Positions 8,875 through 18,779 of a DNA stretch of 64,000 nt are shown piece by piece; position 1 is the stretch's first letter, and each line of letters starts with the position of its first letter. Source of the stretch: Drosophila miranda. Lineage: Eukaryota > Arthropoda > Insecta > Diptera > Drosophilidae. The notes beneath the pieces were generated by a model. The model did not search any database. It saw only the letters and a list, made by a program, of their open reading frames with translations, and had not been told where the DNA came from. Made by a program: the position numbers and the translations under genes. The stretch is from contig NW_022881614.1 of the NCBI RefSeq assembly GCF_003369915.1, forward strand, positions 6,779,001-6,843,000, written 5' to 3'.

Positions 8875-11093
8875 AACGAGGGGGAACGTTGTGAGTTGCT
8901 GCGGACACCGCAACTCTACGGTTATACCCGATACTAAGTCAGTATGGCTCTCCTCCGGCAGACGCCGCTTATATTAAACGACACGACAAAGAGTGCGTGC
9001 GAGAGAGACAGAAAATCAGTCTTAGCGTGACGTCGGGCGCTGCGTAGCCACTGCAAATTGATTTGCTCCTATTGGCTATAAAAATGATCTGATTCAGCAA
9101 TCTGATAGATATGGTCATTATCTATGATTCTGCGTTTTTAGTTTTCTCGAATGTGCAATATTGTGGATGCAACAGATTTTCGTCCTTTGTGTGGGCGGAA
9201 GGGGGTGTGGCGAAATTTTGAGATACAAGTTTTATAGTAAGATCTAACACGAGTGCGGATACCAAATTTGGTTACTCTAGCCTTAATAGTCTCTGAGATT
9301 TGTGGATGCCCCAGATTTTCGTCCTTTGCGGGGGCGGAAGGGGGTGTGGCGGAATTTTGAAACAAACTCGTCTCGGTCCGATATATTAGGAGTGTGGATA
9401 CCAAATTTGGTTGCTCTAGCTTTTGTAGTCTCTGAGATCTAGGCGCTAATGTTTTACTCTAAGCAAAGCCGCCTATGCTACGTGTGTGTTAGAGAGAGAC
9501 AGGGCAAGAAAAAACGAGCGGGAACGTTGTGAGTTGCTGCGGACACCGCAACTCTACATTTATACCCGATACTTAGTCAGTATGGCTCTCCTCCGGCAGA
9601 CGCCGCTAATATTAAACGACACGACAAAGAGTGCGTGCGAGAGAGACAGAAAATTAGTCTGAGCGTGACGTCGGTGGCTGCGTAGCCACTGCAAATTGAT
9701 TTGTTCCTATTGGCTATAAAAATGATCTGATCTGGTCCAGACTCAGCAATCTCATAGATATGGTCATTATCTATGATTCTGCGTTTTTAGTTTTCTCGAA
9801 TGTGCAATATTGTGGATGCAACAGATTTTCGTTCTTTGTGGGGGCGGAAGGGGGTAAGACGAAAATCTGAGATATACGTTTTATAGTGAGATCTAACAGA
9901 AGTGTGGATACCAAATTTGGTTACTCTAGCCTTAATAGTCTCTGAGATTTGTGGATGCCCCAGATTTTCGTCCTTTGCGGGGGCGGAAGGGGGTGTGGCG
10001 GAATTTGGACACGAAACGGTCAAGGTCCGATATCACAGGGGTGTGGATACCAAAGTTGGTTGCTCTAGCTCTTATGGGTTCTGAGATCCTTGAACTCATA
10101 TTTTGCAATTGGCAAAACCGACCATGAAACCTGTGTGTTAGAGAGAGACAGAGCGAGAAAGAATGAAATTGTTTTCTTGATTCTGGCTATAATAATTATA
10201 CGATCTGGTTGAGATTTTACACTATAGAACACATAGTCATTCACTACGATTCTGCGTTTTTGGTTTTATCGTATCTTTAAAAATGTGGATGCCACAGATT
10301 TTCGTCTTTTGTGGGGGCGGAAGTGGGCGGGGCGAAGTTTTGAAATATTTTTGTAGCAGTGACATATCACAGAAGTCTGGATCCAAAACATCGTTGCTAT
10401 AGCTCTTATAGTCTTTGAGCACTAGGCGCTGAAGGGGACGGACGGACGGATGGACGGACGGACGGACGGACGGACAGACGGACAGACAGACAGGGCTCAA
10501 TCGACTCGGCTATTGATGCTGATCAAGAATATATATACTTTATGGGGTCGGAAACGATTCCTTCTGGACGTTACACACATCCACTTCTACCACAAATATA
10601 ATATACCCCAATACTCATTTTGAGTATCGGGTATAATGAAATTGTTTTCTTGATTCTGGCTATAATAATTATACGATCTGGTTCAGATTTTGCACTCTAG
10701 AATATATAGTCATCTTCTACGATTCTGCGTTTTTAGTTTTCTCGTATCGTCGAAATTGTGGATGCCACAGATTTTCGCCCTTTGTGGGGGCGGAAGTGGG
10801 CGGGGCAAAGTTTTGAAATATTCTTGTAGCAGTGACATAGCACAGAAGTCTGGATCCAAAACATCGTTGCTCTCGCTCTTATAGTCTTTGAGCACTAGGC
10901 GCTGAAGGGGACGGACAGACCGACAGACGGACGGACGGACAGACAGACATGGCTCAATCGACTCGGCTATTGATGCTGATCAAGAATATATATACTTTAT
11001 GGGGTCGGAAACGATTCCTTTTGGACGTTACACACATCCACTTTTACCACAAATCTAATATACCCCAATACTCATTTTGAGTATCGGGTATAA
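8875..11093 (-). mobile_element. Helentron H2a (minus), interrupted by H2b
   Basis: The minus-strand element begins at the right, TTATACCCGATAC near 11093. Its right part is 10637-11093 and its left part 8875-9512, which ends with the hairpin and CCCCCTCGTT. The two parts join in the Helentron body at the GA-rich tract (AGAGAGACAGGGCAAGAAAA | TGAAATTGTTTTC), exactly where the other copies are continuous. It was therefore whole before H2b landed in it. Confidence 0.8.
9513..10636 (-). mobile_element. Helentron H2b (minus), complete, nested in H2a
   Basis: A complete 1.12-kb copy. Its plus-strand ends are AACGAGCGGGAACG at the left and GAGTATCGGGTATAA at the right. It splits H2a at the GA-rich tract. 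The microsatellite (GGAC)n is at 10436-10490. Because it is nested in another copy, its ends are defined directly by the sequence. There is no target duplication, as expected for rolling-circle elements. Confidence 0.85.
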
Positions 11094-11255
11094 AAAATGT
11101 GAATCAATGGCAAACCTTTGTCTTGTTTCAGATTGCTACAGTGAGCGGCCATATAAGACCAACATAGGTTCGGTATAAATCAATATGTTGATATATTAAA
11201 AAAAAAAAAAAAAAAAACCCGTAATATTTAACAAATGAATACAATTTACAAATAG

Positions 11256-11438
11256 TTGCGCGGTAACGAAAATTTAAAATTCAAAGAACGCGGTATAAAA
11301 CCTATAATGGACTGCAATGGACTACAAATGCTCCGGGCATTTATCGAAAATGCCCCAGCGAAGGTCATTTTTCTGGTAAATGATCTGGGTAAGCTTATAA
11401 AAAATATCACAATCGACGACATCTGGGATAACTTTTAA
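11256..11438 (+). pseudogene. 60-codon ORF, possible terminal exon of a third gene
   Basis: Open from a TTG codon at 11256 to TAA at 11438. The stretch around PIMDCNGLQMLRAFIENAPA and VIFLVNDLGKLIKNI reads like folded protein, but no family is recognised. There is no ATG at the start, so it is either an exon tail or chance. Copy 2 differs by one residue (Cys to Phe). It overlaps the 3' end of the minus-strand ORF by 32 nt. Confidence 0.3.
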
Positions 11439-11649
11439 AACATCCACTGATCTCCATGGCTTGCGGACTCAAACTCAACTTTGGTTGGAAAAGTTGGTCC
11501 AGCTCGTTCATTTCCCTCTCGCGTCGCAGCTCCTCGGCGACTTGCACCCACATGTTCTCAAAACCATTGTCAAAACTCGCCATCAAGACATCGGCTTCAA
11601 AGGCGCTGTCGTCCAGAACAAAGGAGTATTCGCGTTGGTAGTCGCACAT
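11407..11649 (-). CDS. 80-codon ORF divergent from HOT/T3dh
   Basis: ATG at 11649-11647, stop at 11407. The peptide begins MCDYQREYSFVLDDSAFEAD, has an amphipathic, charged middle (VAEELRREREMNELDQLF) and ends FKSYPRCRRL. A TTTTGCAG acceptor-like sequence lies 17 nt upstream of the ATG, and two DRE motifs lie a further 70 nt up. It is therefore probably the start of a housekeeping-type gene that shares a bidirectional promoter with HOT/T3dh. Whether the C-terminus is native or cut cannot be told here. The second copy (15565-15807) encodes the identical peptide. Family not recognised. Confidence 0.5.
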   Translation of the reverse strand: MCDYQREYSFVLDDSAFEADVLMASFDNGFENMWVQVAEELRREREMNELDQLFQPKLSLSPQAMEISGCFKSYPRCRRL

Positions 11650-11715
11650 TTTGTTTGGTTTTAAATCTGCAAAAGAAGAAAAAACGGTTAAGCATCGATC
11701 GCACAATAATCAAGC

Positions 11716-11740
11716 TATCGATATGCGTCCACTATCGATA
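11716..11740. promoter_or_regulatory. two DRE motifs in a bidirectional promoter, copy 1
   Basis: TATCGATA occurs at 11716-11723 and 11733-11740. This is the DREF-binding element of Drosophila housekeeping promoters. It lies between divergent start codons at 11649 (-) and 11906 (+), 256 bp apart. Confidence 0.7.
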
Positions 11741-11905
11741 GTCTCTTATCAGGGTTAGCTGATCGTATTTTTGTAAACATTTTATGGTTCGTTAAAATTA
11801 TATTCGATCTGTGATTATTTTTAAGCTGTACCTCTTCCATTTTAAAATATTCACGCTGGTCTTCGAAAATTCTGCCAATTCTTAAAATACAGAACTGAGC
11901 CTGAG

Positions 11906-12097
11906 ATGTCGCGTAAAAATGTCCTCAACTTGATCAATACTATCGTGGCCAATTCGTAAGCTAAATAGTATCCTTGACTAATTGCTGAAATAAAACCTTT
12001 ATTCCGCTTAAGCTGCAAGTGCCCCGCCCACTCACATAACTATGGATCAGCAGCGCCCACTGGGGTCCAGACGGTACAGAAGGAATACGCCTTCGAG
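11906..12097 (+). pseudogene. T3dh: 5' fragment of hydroxyacid-oxoacid transhydrogenase gene, copy 1
   Basis: Exon 1 is 11906-11955 (MSRKNVLNLINTIVANS, a plausible mitochondrial presequence). A 57-bp intron (GTAAGC...TTAAG) follows, then exon 2 at 12013-12097 (CKCPAHSHNYGSAAPTGVQT...EYAFE). The Cys-x-Cys-Pro-x-His-Ser-His...DYAFE layout is that of the N-terminus of iron-containing alcohol dehydrogenase family HOT proteins (human ADHFE1, fly T3dh). Exon 2 stops at a GC-type donor (GAG|GCAAGT). None of the catalytic part (NAD-binding domain, metal-binding His/Asp) is present anywhere in the window, so this is a promoter-plus-two-exon fragment, not a gene. Read through, the frame ends at TAG 12134-12136. 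Confidence 0.7.
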
Positions 12098-12644
12098 GCA
12101 AGTCTCCGCTTTGGACTTTGGCCTTTACGCAGATAGGAGATAAGCTCTCGTTCTGCCTATAGTTTATAGATGTATCAGCCGACAGCCAAAGTCCAAGGAA
12201 AATAATAATCATAATAATAATAATCGTCTATGTTTGGTAGATGTCTGATCGCTTCAAAAACTTGAAAAAACGTGTTGTATAAGTGGATCTGTAGAAGCAT
12301 CGATGTTTGTACATTGCAGACATCGATGTTTTTTGTAAAACATTACATGTAACCTTTAGATTACATTAGAAGCTTCTGACCAAATTATAGGTTGGGTTAA
12401 GTCAAATTATTATTGCCCTGGTAAAGGTGTCAAATTTATGTTACTGCATCAATAATTCATATATTTTGTTCCTTTTGCAATTAAGATTTGTTTCTGCTTC
12501 TGTTAATCCTTCTTACCCAGTTAATTTAGTGAGTGATCGGGGTATAAATCCACGGCACGGTCTCCAGAAACAAAAGTTCAGGGTCTCCTGGTCCGAAAAG
12601 GGGGGAAGGATCTTTTCTGTTTGGCTTCCTGCTTCTTGTTTGCT

Positions 12645-12904
12645 TCTCTTGCGTATGTTACTCGGAAGCACATATAATTCTGTATACTGATCTTCTGCTG
12701 TCTTACAAATAAAATAACTTTAACAGGTTATGGGCCCAGACACCAATTCACCCAGAAACAGTATAAAACAGAAACAGTGAGAAACAATAAACATTGTTTT
12801 GGTGCTTAGTGAAAAGCAGTGCTAAAAAAATGGCATAGACTCATTAGTGTATGTGTGTACATAGAAAGGCAAAAGAACAAGTTGAACAAATTCGCATTGT
12901 GTTT
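12645..12904 (+). mobile_element. copia 5' LTR fragment and leader, copy 1
   Basis: 12645-12725 matches the last 81 bp of the copia 3' LTR (25776-25856). It is followed by GGTTATGGGCCCAG, the copia-type primer-binding site for initiator tRNA-Met, and about 165 bp of leader. The first ~108 bp of the LTR are missing. A Helentron breaks it at 12905. Confidence 0.75.
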
Positions 12905-14032
12905 TTATACCCGATACTCAAAATGAGTATTGGGGTATATTAGATTTGTGGTAAAAGTGGATGTGTGTAACGTCCAGAAGAAATCGTTTCCGCCCCCATA
13001 AAGTATATATATTCTTGATCAGCATCAATAGCCGAGTCGATTGAGCCCTGTCTGTCTGTCCGTCTGTCCGTCCGTCCGTCCGTCCGTCCGTCCGTCCGTC
13101 CGTCCGTCCCCTTGAGCGCCTAGTGCTCAAAGACTATAAGATCTAGAGCAACGATGTTTTGGATCCAGACTTCTGTGATATGTCACTGCTACAAAAATAT
13201 TTCAAAACTTCGCCCCGCCCACTTCCGCCCCCACAAAGGACGAAAATCTGTGGCATCCACATTTTTAAAGATACGATAAAGCCAAAAATGCAGAATCGTA
13301 GAGGATGACTATATGTTGTAGAGTGTAAAATCTCAACCAGGTCGTATAATTATTATAGCCAGAATCAAGAAAACAATTTCATTCTTTCTCGCTCTGTCTC
13401 TCTCTAACACACAGGTTTCATGGTCGGCTGTGCCAATTGCAAAATATGAGTTCAAGGATCTCAGAACCTATAAGAGCCAGAGCAACCAAATTTGGTATCC
13501 ACACTCCTGTGATATCTCACCTTGACCGTTTCGTGTCCAAAATTCGCCACACCCCCTTCCGCCCCCGCAAAGGACGAAAATCTGGGGCATCCACAAATCT
13601 CAGAGACTATTAAGGCTAGAGTAACCAAATTTGGTATCCGCACTTCTGTTAGATCTCACTATAAAACGTATATCTCAGAATTTCGCCCCACCCCCTTCCG
13701 CCCCCACAAAGAACGAAAATCTGTTGCATTCACAATATTGCACATTTGAGAAAACTAAAAACGCAGAATCATAGATAATGACTATATCTATCAGATTGCT
13801 GAATCTGGATCAGATCGGATCATTTTTGTAGCCAAAAGCAAGAAATCAATTTGCAGTGGCCACGCAGCGCCCGACGTCACGCTCAGACTGATTTTCTGTC
13901 TCTCTCGCACGCACTCTTTGTCGTGTGGTTCAATATTAGCGGCGTCTGCCGCAGGAGAGCCATACTGACTTAGTATCGGGTATAACTGTAGAGTTGCGGT
14001 GTACGCAGCAACTCACAACGTTCCCCCTCGTT
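12905..14032 (+). mobile_element. Helentron H3 (plus), complete
   Basis: Complete 1.13-kb copy from TTATACCCGATACTC to CCCCCTCGTT, with (GTCC)n at 13050-13110 and the 3' hairpin near 13990-14015. It is inserted in the copia leader and forms the left arm of a ~1.1-kb inverted repeat with H4. Confidence 0.85.
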
Positions 14033-14147
14033 TATGATAAAATGTTGGCATTTTATAACGATATCAAATCATGTTGGGTAAGGATCGATACTTCCTTCCA
14101 GCTTTTATATACAATATGTGATCATCTAGGAAGTTTTTTACAAATAT
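14033..14147. repeat. 115-bp spacer between inverted Helentrons, copy 2
   Basis: Nearly identical to 8758-8874, with the same ATAAAATG hairpin. It separates H3 (+) from H4 (-). Confidence 0.75.
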
Positions 14148-15255
14148 AACGAGGGGGAACGTTGTGAGTTGCTGCGGACACCGCAACTCTACAGTTATAC
14201 CCGATACTTAGTCAGTATGGCTCTCCTCCGGCAGACGCCGCTAATATTAAACGACACGACAAAGAGTGCGTGCGAGAGAGACAGAAAATCAGTCTGAGCG
14301 TGACGTCGGGCGCTGCGTAGCCAGTGCAAATTGATTTGTTCCTTTTGGGTATAAAAATGATCCGATCTGATCCAGATTCAGCAGTCTGATAGATATGGTC
14401 ATTAGCTATGATTCTGCGTTTTTTGTTTTCTCGAATGTGCAATATTGTGGATGCAACAGATTTTCGACCTTTGTTGGGGCGGAAGGGGGTGGGGCGAGAT
14501 TCTGAGATATACGTTTTATAGTGAGATCTAACAGAAGTGCGGATACCAAATTTGGTTACTCTAGCTTTAATAGTCTCTGAGATTTGTGGATGCCCCAGAT
14601 TTTCGTCCTTTGCGGGGGCGGAAGGGGGTGTGGCGAAATTTGGACACGAAACGGTCAAGGTCCGATATCACAGGAGTGTGGATACCAAATTTGGTTGCTC
14701 TGGCTCTTATAGGTTCTGAGATCCTTGAACTCATATTTTGCAATTGGCAAATCCGACCATGAAACCTGTGTGTTAGAGAGAGACAGAGCGAGAAAGAATG
14801 AAATTGTTTTCTTGATTCTGGCTATAATAATTATACGATCTGGTTGAGATTTTACACTCTAGAACATATAGTCATCCTCTACGATTCTGCATTTTTGGCT
14901 TTATCGTATCTTTAAAAATGTGGATGCCACAGATTTTCGTCCTTTGTGGGGGCGGAAGTGGGCGGGGCGAAGTTTTGAAATATTTTTGTAGCAGTGACAT
15001 ATCACAGAAGTCTGGATCCAAAACATCGTTGCTCTAGTTCTTATAGTCTTTGAGCACTAGGCGCTGAAGGGGACGGACGGACCGACAGACGGACGGACGG
15101 ACAGACAGACATGGCTCAATCGACTCGACTATTGATGCTGATCAAGAATATATATACTTTATGGGGTCGGAAACGATTCCTTTTGGACGTTACACACATC
15201 CACTTTTACCACAAATCTAATATACCCCAATACTCATTTTGAGTATCGGGTATAA
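14148..15255 (-). mobile_element. Helentron H4 (minus), complete
   Basis: 1.11-kb copy with the hairpin end at the left and GAGTATCGGGTATAA at the right. The microsatellite is at 15070-15110 and the GA-rich tract at about 14774-14798. It corresponds to H2a in the first repeat unit. Confidence 0.85.
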
Positions 15256-15413
15256 AAAATGTGAATCAATGGAAAACCTTTGTCTTGTTTCAGATTGCTA
15301 CAGTTAGCGGCCATATAAGACCAACATAGGTTCGGTATAAATCGATATGTTGATAAATTAACAAAAAAAAAAAAACGCGTAATATTTAACAAATGAATAC
15401 AATTTACAAATAG

Positions 15414-15596
15414 TTGCGCGGTAACGAAAATTTAAAATTCAAAGAACGCGGTATAAAACCTATAATGGACTTCAATGGACTACAAATGCTCCGGGCATTT
15501 ATCGAAAATGCCCCAGCGAAGGTCATTTTTCTGGTAAATGATCTGGGTAAGCTTATAAAAAATATCACAATCGACGACATCTGGGATAACTTTTAA
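15414..15596 (+). pseudogene. 60-codon ORF, copy 2
   Basis: Same as 11256-11438 apart from one residue (Phe for Cys). It overlaps the 80-codon ORF tail-to-tail. Function unknown. Confidence 0.3.
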
Positions 15597-15807
15597 AACA
15601 TCCACTGATCTCCATGGCTTGCGGACTCAAACTCAACTTTGGTTGGAAAAGTTGGTCCAGCTCGTTCATTTCCCTCTCGCGTCGCAGCTCCTCGGCGACT
15701 TGCACCCACATGTTCTCAAAACCATTGTCAAAACTCGCCATCAAGACATCGGCTTCAAAGGCGCTGTCGTCCAGAACAAAGGAGTATTCGCGTTGGTAGT
15801 CGCACAT
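15565..15807 (-). CDS. 80-codon ORF divergent from HOT/T3dh, copy 2
   Basis: Encodes a peptide identical to the copy at 11407-11649. The same acceptor-like sequence and DRE pair lie upstream. If the parent gene exists elsewhere, this is an extra promoter-bearing copy. Confidence 0.5.
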   Translation of the reverse strand: MCDYQREYSFVLDDSAFEADVLMASFDNGFENMWVQVAEELRREREMNELDQLFQPKLSLSPQAMEISGCFKSYPRCRRL

Positions 15808-15873
15808 TTTGTTTGGTTTTAAATCTGCAAAAGAAGAAAAAACGGTTAAGCATCGATCGCACAATAATCAAGC

Positions 15874-15898
15874 TATCGATATGCGTCCACTATCGATA
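15874..15898. promoter_or_regulatory. two DRE motifs in a bidirectional promoter, copy 2
   Basis: TATCGATA at 15874-15881 and 15891-15898, unchanged from copy 1. Confidence 0.7.
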
Positions 15899-16064
15899 GT
15901 CTCTTATCAGGGCTCAGCTGATCGTATTTTTGTAAACATTTTATGGTTCGTTAAAATTATATTCGATCTGTGATTATTTTTAAGCTGTACCTCTTCCATT
16001 TTAAAATATTCACGCTGGTCTTCGAAAATTCTGCCAATTCTTAAAATACAGAACTGAGCCTGAG

Positions 16065-16256
16065 ATGTCGCGTAAAAATGTCCTCAACTTGATCAATACT
16101 ATCGTGGCCAATTCGTAAGCTAAATAGTATCCTTGACTAATTGCTGAAATAAAACCTTTATTCCGCTTAAGCTGCAAGTGCCCCGCCCACTCACATAACT
16201 ATGGATCAGCAGCGCCCACTGGGGTCCAGACGGGACAGAAGGAATACGCCTTCGAG
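16065..16256 (+). pseudogene. T3dh: 5' fragment of hydroxyacid-oxoacid transhydrogenase gene, copy 2
   Basis: Exons 16065-16114 and 16172-16256 with the same 57-bp intron and GC donor. One substitution (GTA to GGA in exon 2) changes a Val to Gly relative to copy 1. The rest of the enzyme is missing. Confidence 0.7.
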
Positions 16257-16803
16257 GCAAGTCTCCGCTTTGGACTTTGGCCTTTACGCAGATAGGAGAT
16301 AAGCTTTCGTTCTGCCTATAGTTTATAGATGTATCAGCCGACAGCCAAAGTCCAAGGAAAATAATAATCATAATAATAATAATCGTCTATGTTTGGTAGA
16401 TGTCTGATCGCTTCAAAAACTTGAAAAAACGTGTTGTATAAGTGGATCTGTAGAAGCATCGATGTTTGTACATTGCAGACATCGATGTTTTTTGTAAAAC
16501 ATTACATGTAACCTTTAGATTACATTAGAAGCTTCTGACCAAATTATAGGTTGGGTTAAGTCAAATTATTATTGCCCTGGTAAAGGTGTCAAATTTATGT
16601 TACTGCATCAATAATTCATATATTTTGTTCCTTTTGCAATTAAGATTTGTTTCTGCTTCTGTTAATCCTTCTTACCCAGTTAATTTAGTGAGTGATCGGG
16701 GTATAAATCCACGGCACGGTCTCCAGAAACAAAAGTTCAGGGTCTCCTGGTCCGAAAAGGGGGGAAGGATCTTTTCTGTTTGGCTTCCTGCTTCTTGTTT
16801 GCT

Positions 16804-17063
16804 TCTCTTGCGTATGTTACTCGGAAGCACATATAATTCTGTATACTGATCTTCTGCTGTCTTACAAATAAAATAACTTTAACAGGTTATGGGCCCAGAC
16901 ACCAATTCACCCAGAAACAGTATAAAACAGAAACAGTGAGAAACAATAAACATTGTTTTGGTGCTTAGTTAAAAGCAGTGCTAAAAAAATGGCATAGACT
17001 CATTAGTGTATGTGTGTACATAGAAAGGCAAAAGAACAAGTTGAACAAATTCGCATTGTGTTT
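16804..17063 (+). mobile_element. copia 5' LTR fragment and leader, copy 2
   Basis: LTR remnant 16804-16884, then the GGTTATGGGCCCAG primer site and leader, broken at 17064 by Helentron H5. It is the duplicate of 12645-12904, and this one is upstream of the copia body at 18780. Confidence 0.75.
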
Positions 17064-18161
17064 TTATACCCGATACTCAAAATGAGTATTGGGGTATATT
17101 AGATTTGTGGTAAAAGTGGATGTGTGTAACGTCCAGAAGAAATCGTTTGCGACCCCATAAAGTATATATATTCTTGATCAGCATCAATAGCCGAGTCGAT
17201 TGAGCCGTGTCTGTCTGTCCGTCTGTCCGTCCGTCCGTCCGTCCGTCCGTCCGTCCCCTTCAGCGCCTAGTGCTCAAAGACTATAAGATCTAGAGCAACG
17301 ATGTTTTAGATCCAGACTTCTGTGATATGTCACTGCTACAAAAATATTTCAAAACTTCGCCCCGCCCACTTCCGCCCCCACAAAGGACGAAAATCTGTGG
17401 CATCCACATTTTTAAAGATACGATAAAACAAAAAACGCAGAATCGTAGTGGATGACTATGTGTTCTAGAGTGTAAAATCTCAACCAGATCGTATAATTAT
17501 TATAGCCAGAATCAAGAAAACAATTTCATTCTTTCTCGCTCTGTCTCTCTCTAACACACAGGTTTCATGGTCGGCTTTGCCAATTGCAAAATATGAGTTC
17601 AAGGATCTCAGAACCTATAAGAGCCAGAGCAACCAAATTTGGTATCCACACTCCTGTGATATCGGACCTTGACCGTTTCGTGTCCAAATTTCGCCCCACC
17701 CCCTTCCGCCCCCGCAAAGGACGAAAATCTGGGGCATCCACAAATCTCAGAGACTATTAAGGCTAGAGTAACCAAATTTGGTATCCGCACTTCTGTTAGA
17801 TCTCACTATAAAACGTATATCTCAGAATCTCGCCCCATCCTTTTCCGCCCCCACAAAGGACGAAAACCTGTTGCATCCACAATATTGCACATTCGAGAAA
17901 ACTAAAAACGCAGAATCATAGATAATGACCATATCTATCAGATTGCTGAATCTGGATCAGATCAGATCATTTTTATAGCCAAAAGGAACAAATCAATTTG
18001 CACTGGCTACGCAGCCCCCGATGTCACGCTCAGACTGATTTTCTGTCTCTCTCGCACGCACTCCTTGTCGTGTCGTTTAATATTAGCGGCGTCTGCCGGA
18101 GGAGAGCCATACTGACTTAGTATCGGGTATAACTGTAGAGTTGCGGTGTCCGCAGCAACTC
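17064..18161 (+). mobile_element. Helentron H5 (plus), 3' tip lost
   Basis: Full body from TTATACCCGATACTC, but it stops inside the terminal hairpin (...GCAGCAACTC) and runs into an unrelated A-rich 46-bp filler (18162-18207). The last ~20 bp are missing. Confidence 0.85.
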
Positions 18162-18207
18162 GGAGGGATACTTAAAACAAAACGAAAAAACAAAAGAAAG
18201 ACACGGA

Positions 18208-18779
18208 GGTTCTGAGATCCTTGAACTCATATTTTGCAATTGTCAAAGCCGACCATGAAACCTGTGTGTTAGAGAGAGACAGAGCGAGAAAGAATGAAAT
18301 TGTTTTCTTGATTCTGGCTATAATAATTATACGATGTGGTTGAGATTTTACACTCTGGAACATATAGTCATCCTCTACGATTCTGCATTTTTGGTTTTAT
18401 CGTATCTTTAAAAATGTGGATGCCACAGATTTTCGGCCTTTGTGGGGGCGGAAGTGGGCGGGGCAAAGTTTTGAAATATTTTTGTAGCAGTGACATATCA
18501 CAGATGTCTGGATCCAAAACATCGTTGCTCTAGATCTTATAGTCTTTGAGCACTAGGCGCTGAAGGGGACGGACGGACGGACGGACGGACGGACGGACGG
18601 ACGGACGGACGGACGGACAGACGGACAGACAGACAGGGCTCAATCGACTCGGCTATTGATGCTGATCAAGAATATATATACTTTATTGGGTCGGAAACGA
18701 TTCCTTCTGGACGTTACACACATCCACTTTTACCACAAATCTAATATACCCCAATACTCATTTTGAGTATCGGGTATAA
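18208..18779 (-). mobile_element. Helentron H6 (minus), truncated
   Basis: Contains only the half with the GA tract (about 18268-18297), one module, the (GGAC)n run (18565-18620) and the TATACCCGATAC end. The hairpin half is missing. It abuts copia gag at 18780. Confidence 0.85.

Larger units (their letters stand above)
11094..12644 (+). other. captured or duplicated host fragment, copy 1
   Basis: About 1.55 kb of non-transposon sequence, repeated at 15256-16803 with roughly ten differences. It carries three gene pieces in natural spacing: an ORF of 60 codons (+), an 80-codon ORF (-), a DRE promoter and HOT/T3dh exons 1-2 (+). It begins at the Helentron end (11093) and ends at a truncated copia LTR. 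Past the HOT/T3dh intron (12100-12644) I see only AT-rich sequence with a CATCGATGTTT inverted repeat. Confidence 0.75.
15256..16803 (+). other. captured or duplicated host fragment, copy 2
   Basis: Second copy of 11094-12644, offset by about 4.16 kb, with around 0.5% divergence by eye. The order of contents is the same. Confidence 0.75.

Noticed and set aside
13522..13749. Recurring 60-78-codon ORFs in Helentron copies (e.g. at 9787, 13522, 14212, 17669, 57835)
   Set aside because: They follow from the repeated DNA modules, lack a promoter or start context, and differ in ends between copies. Helentrons of this class are non-coding.
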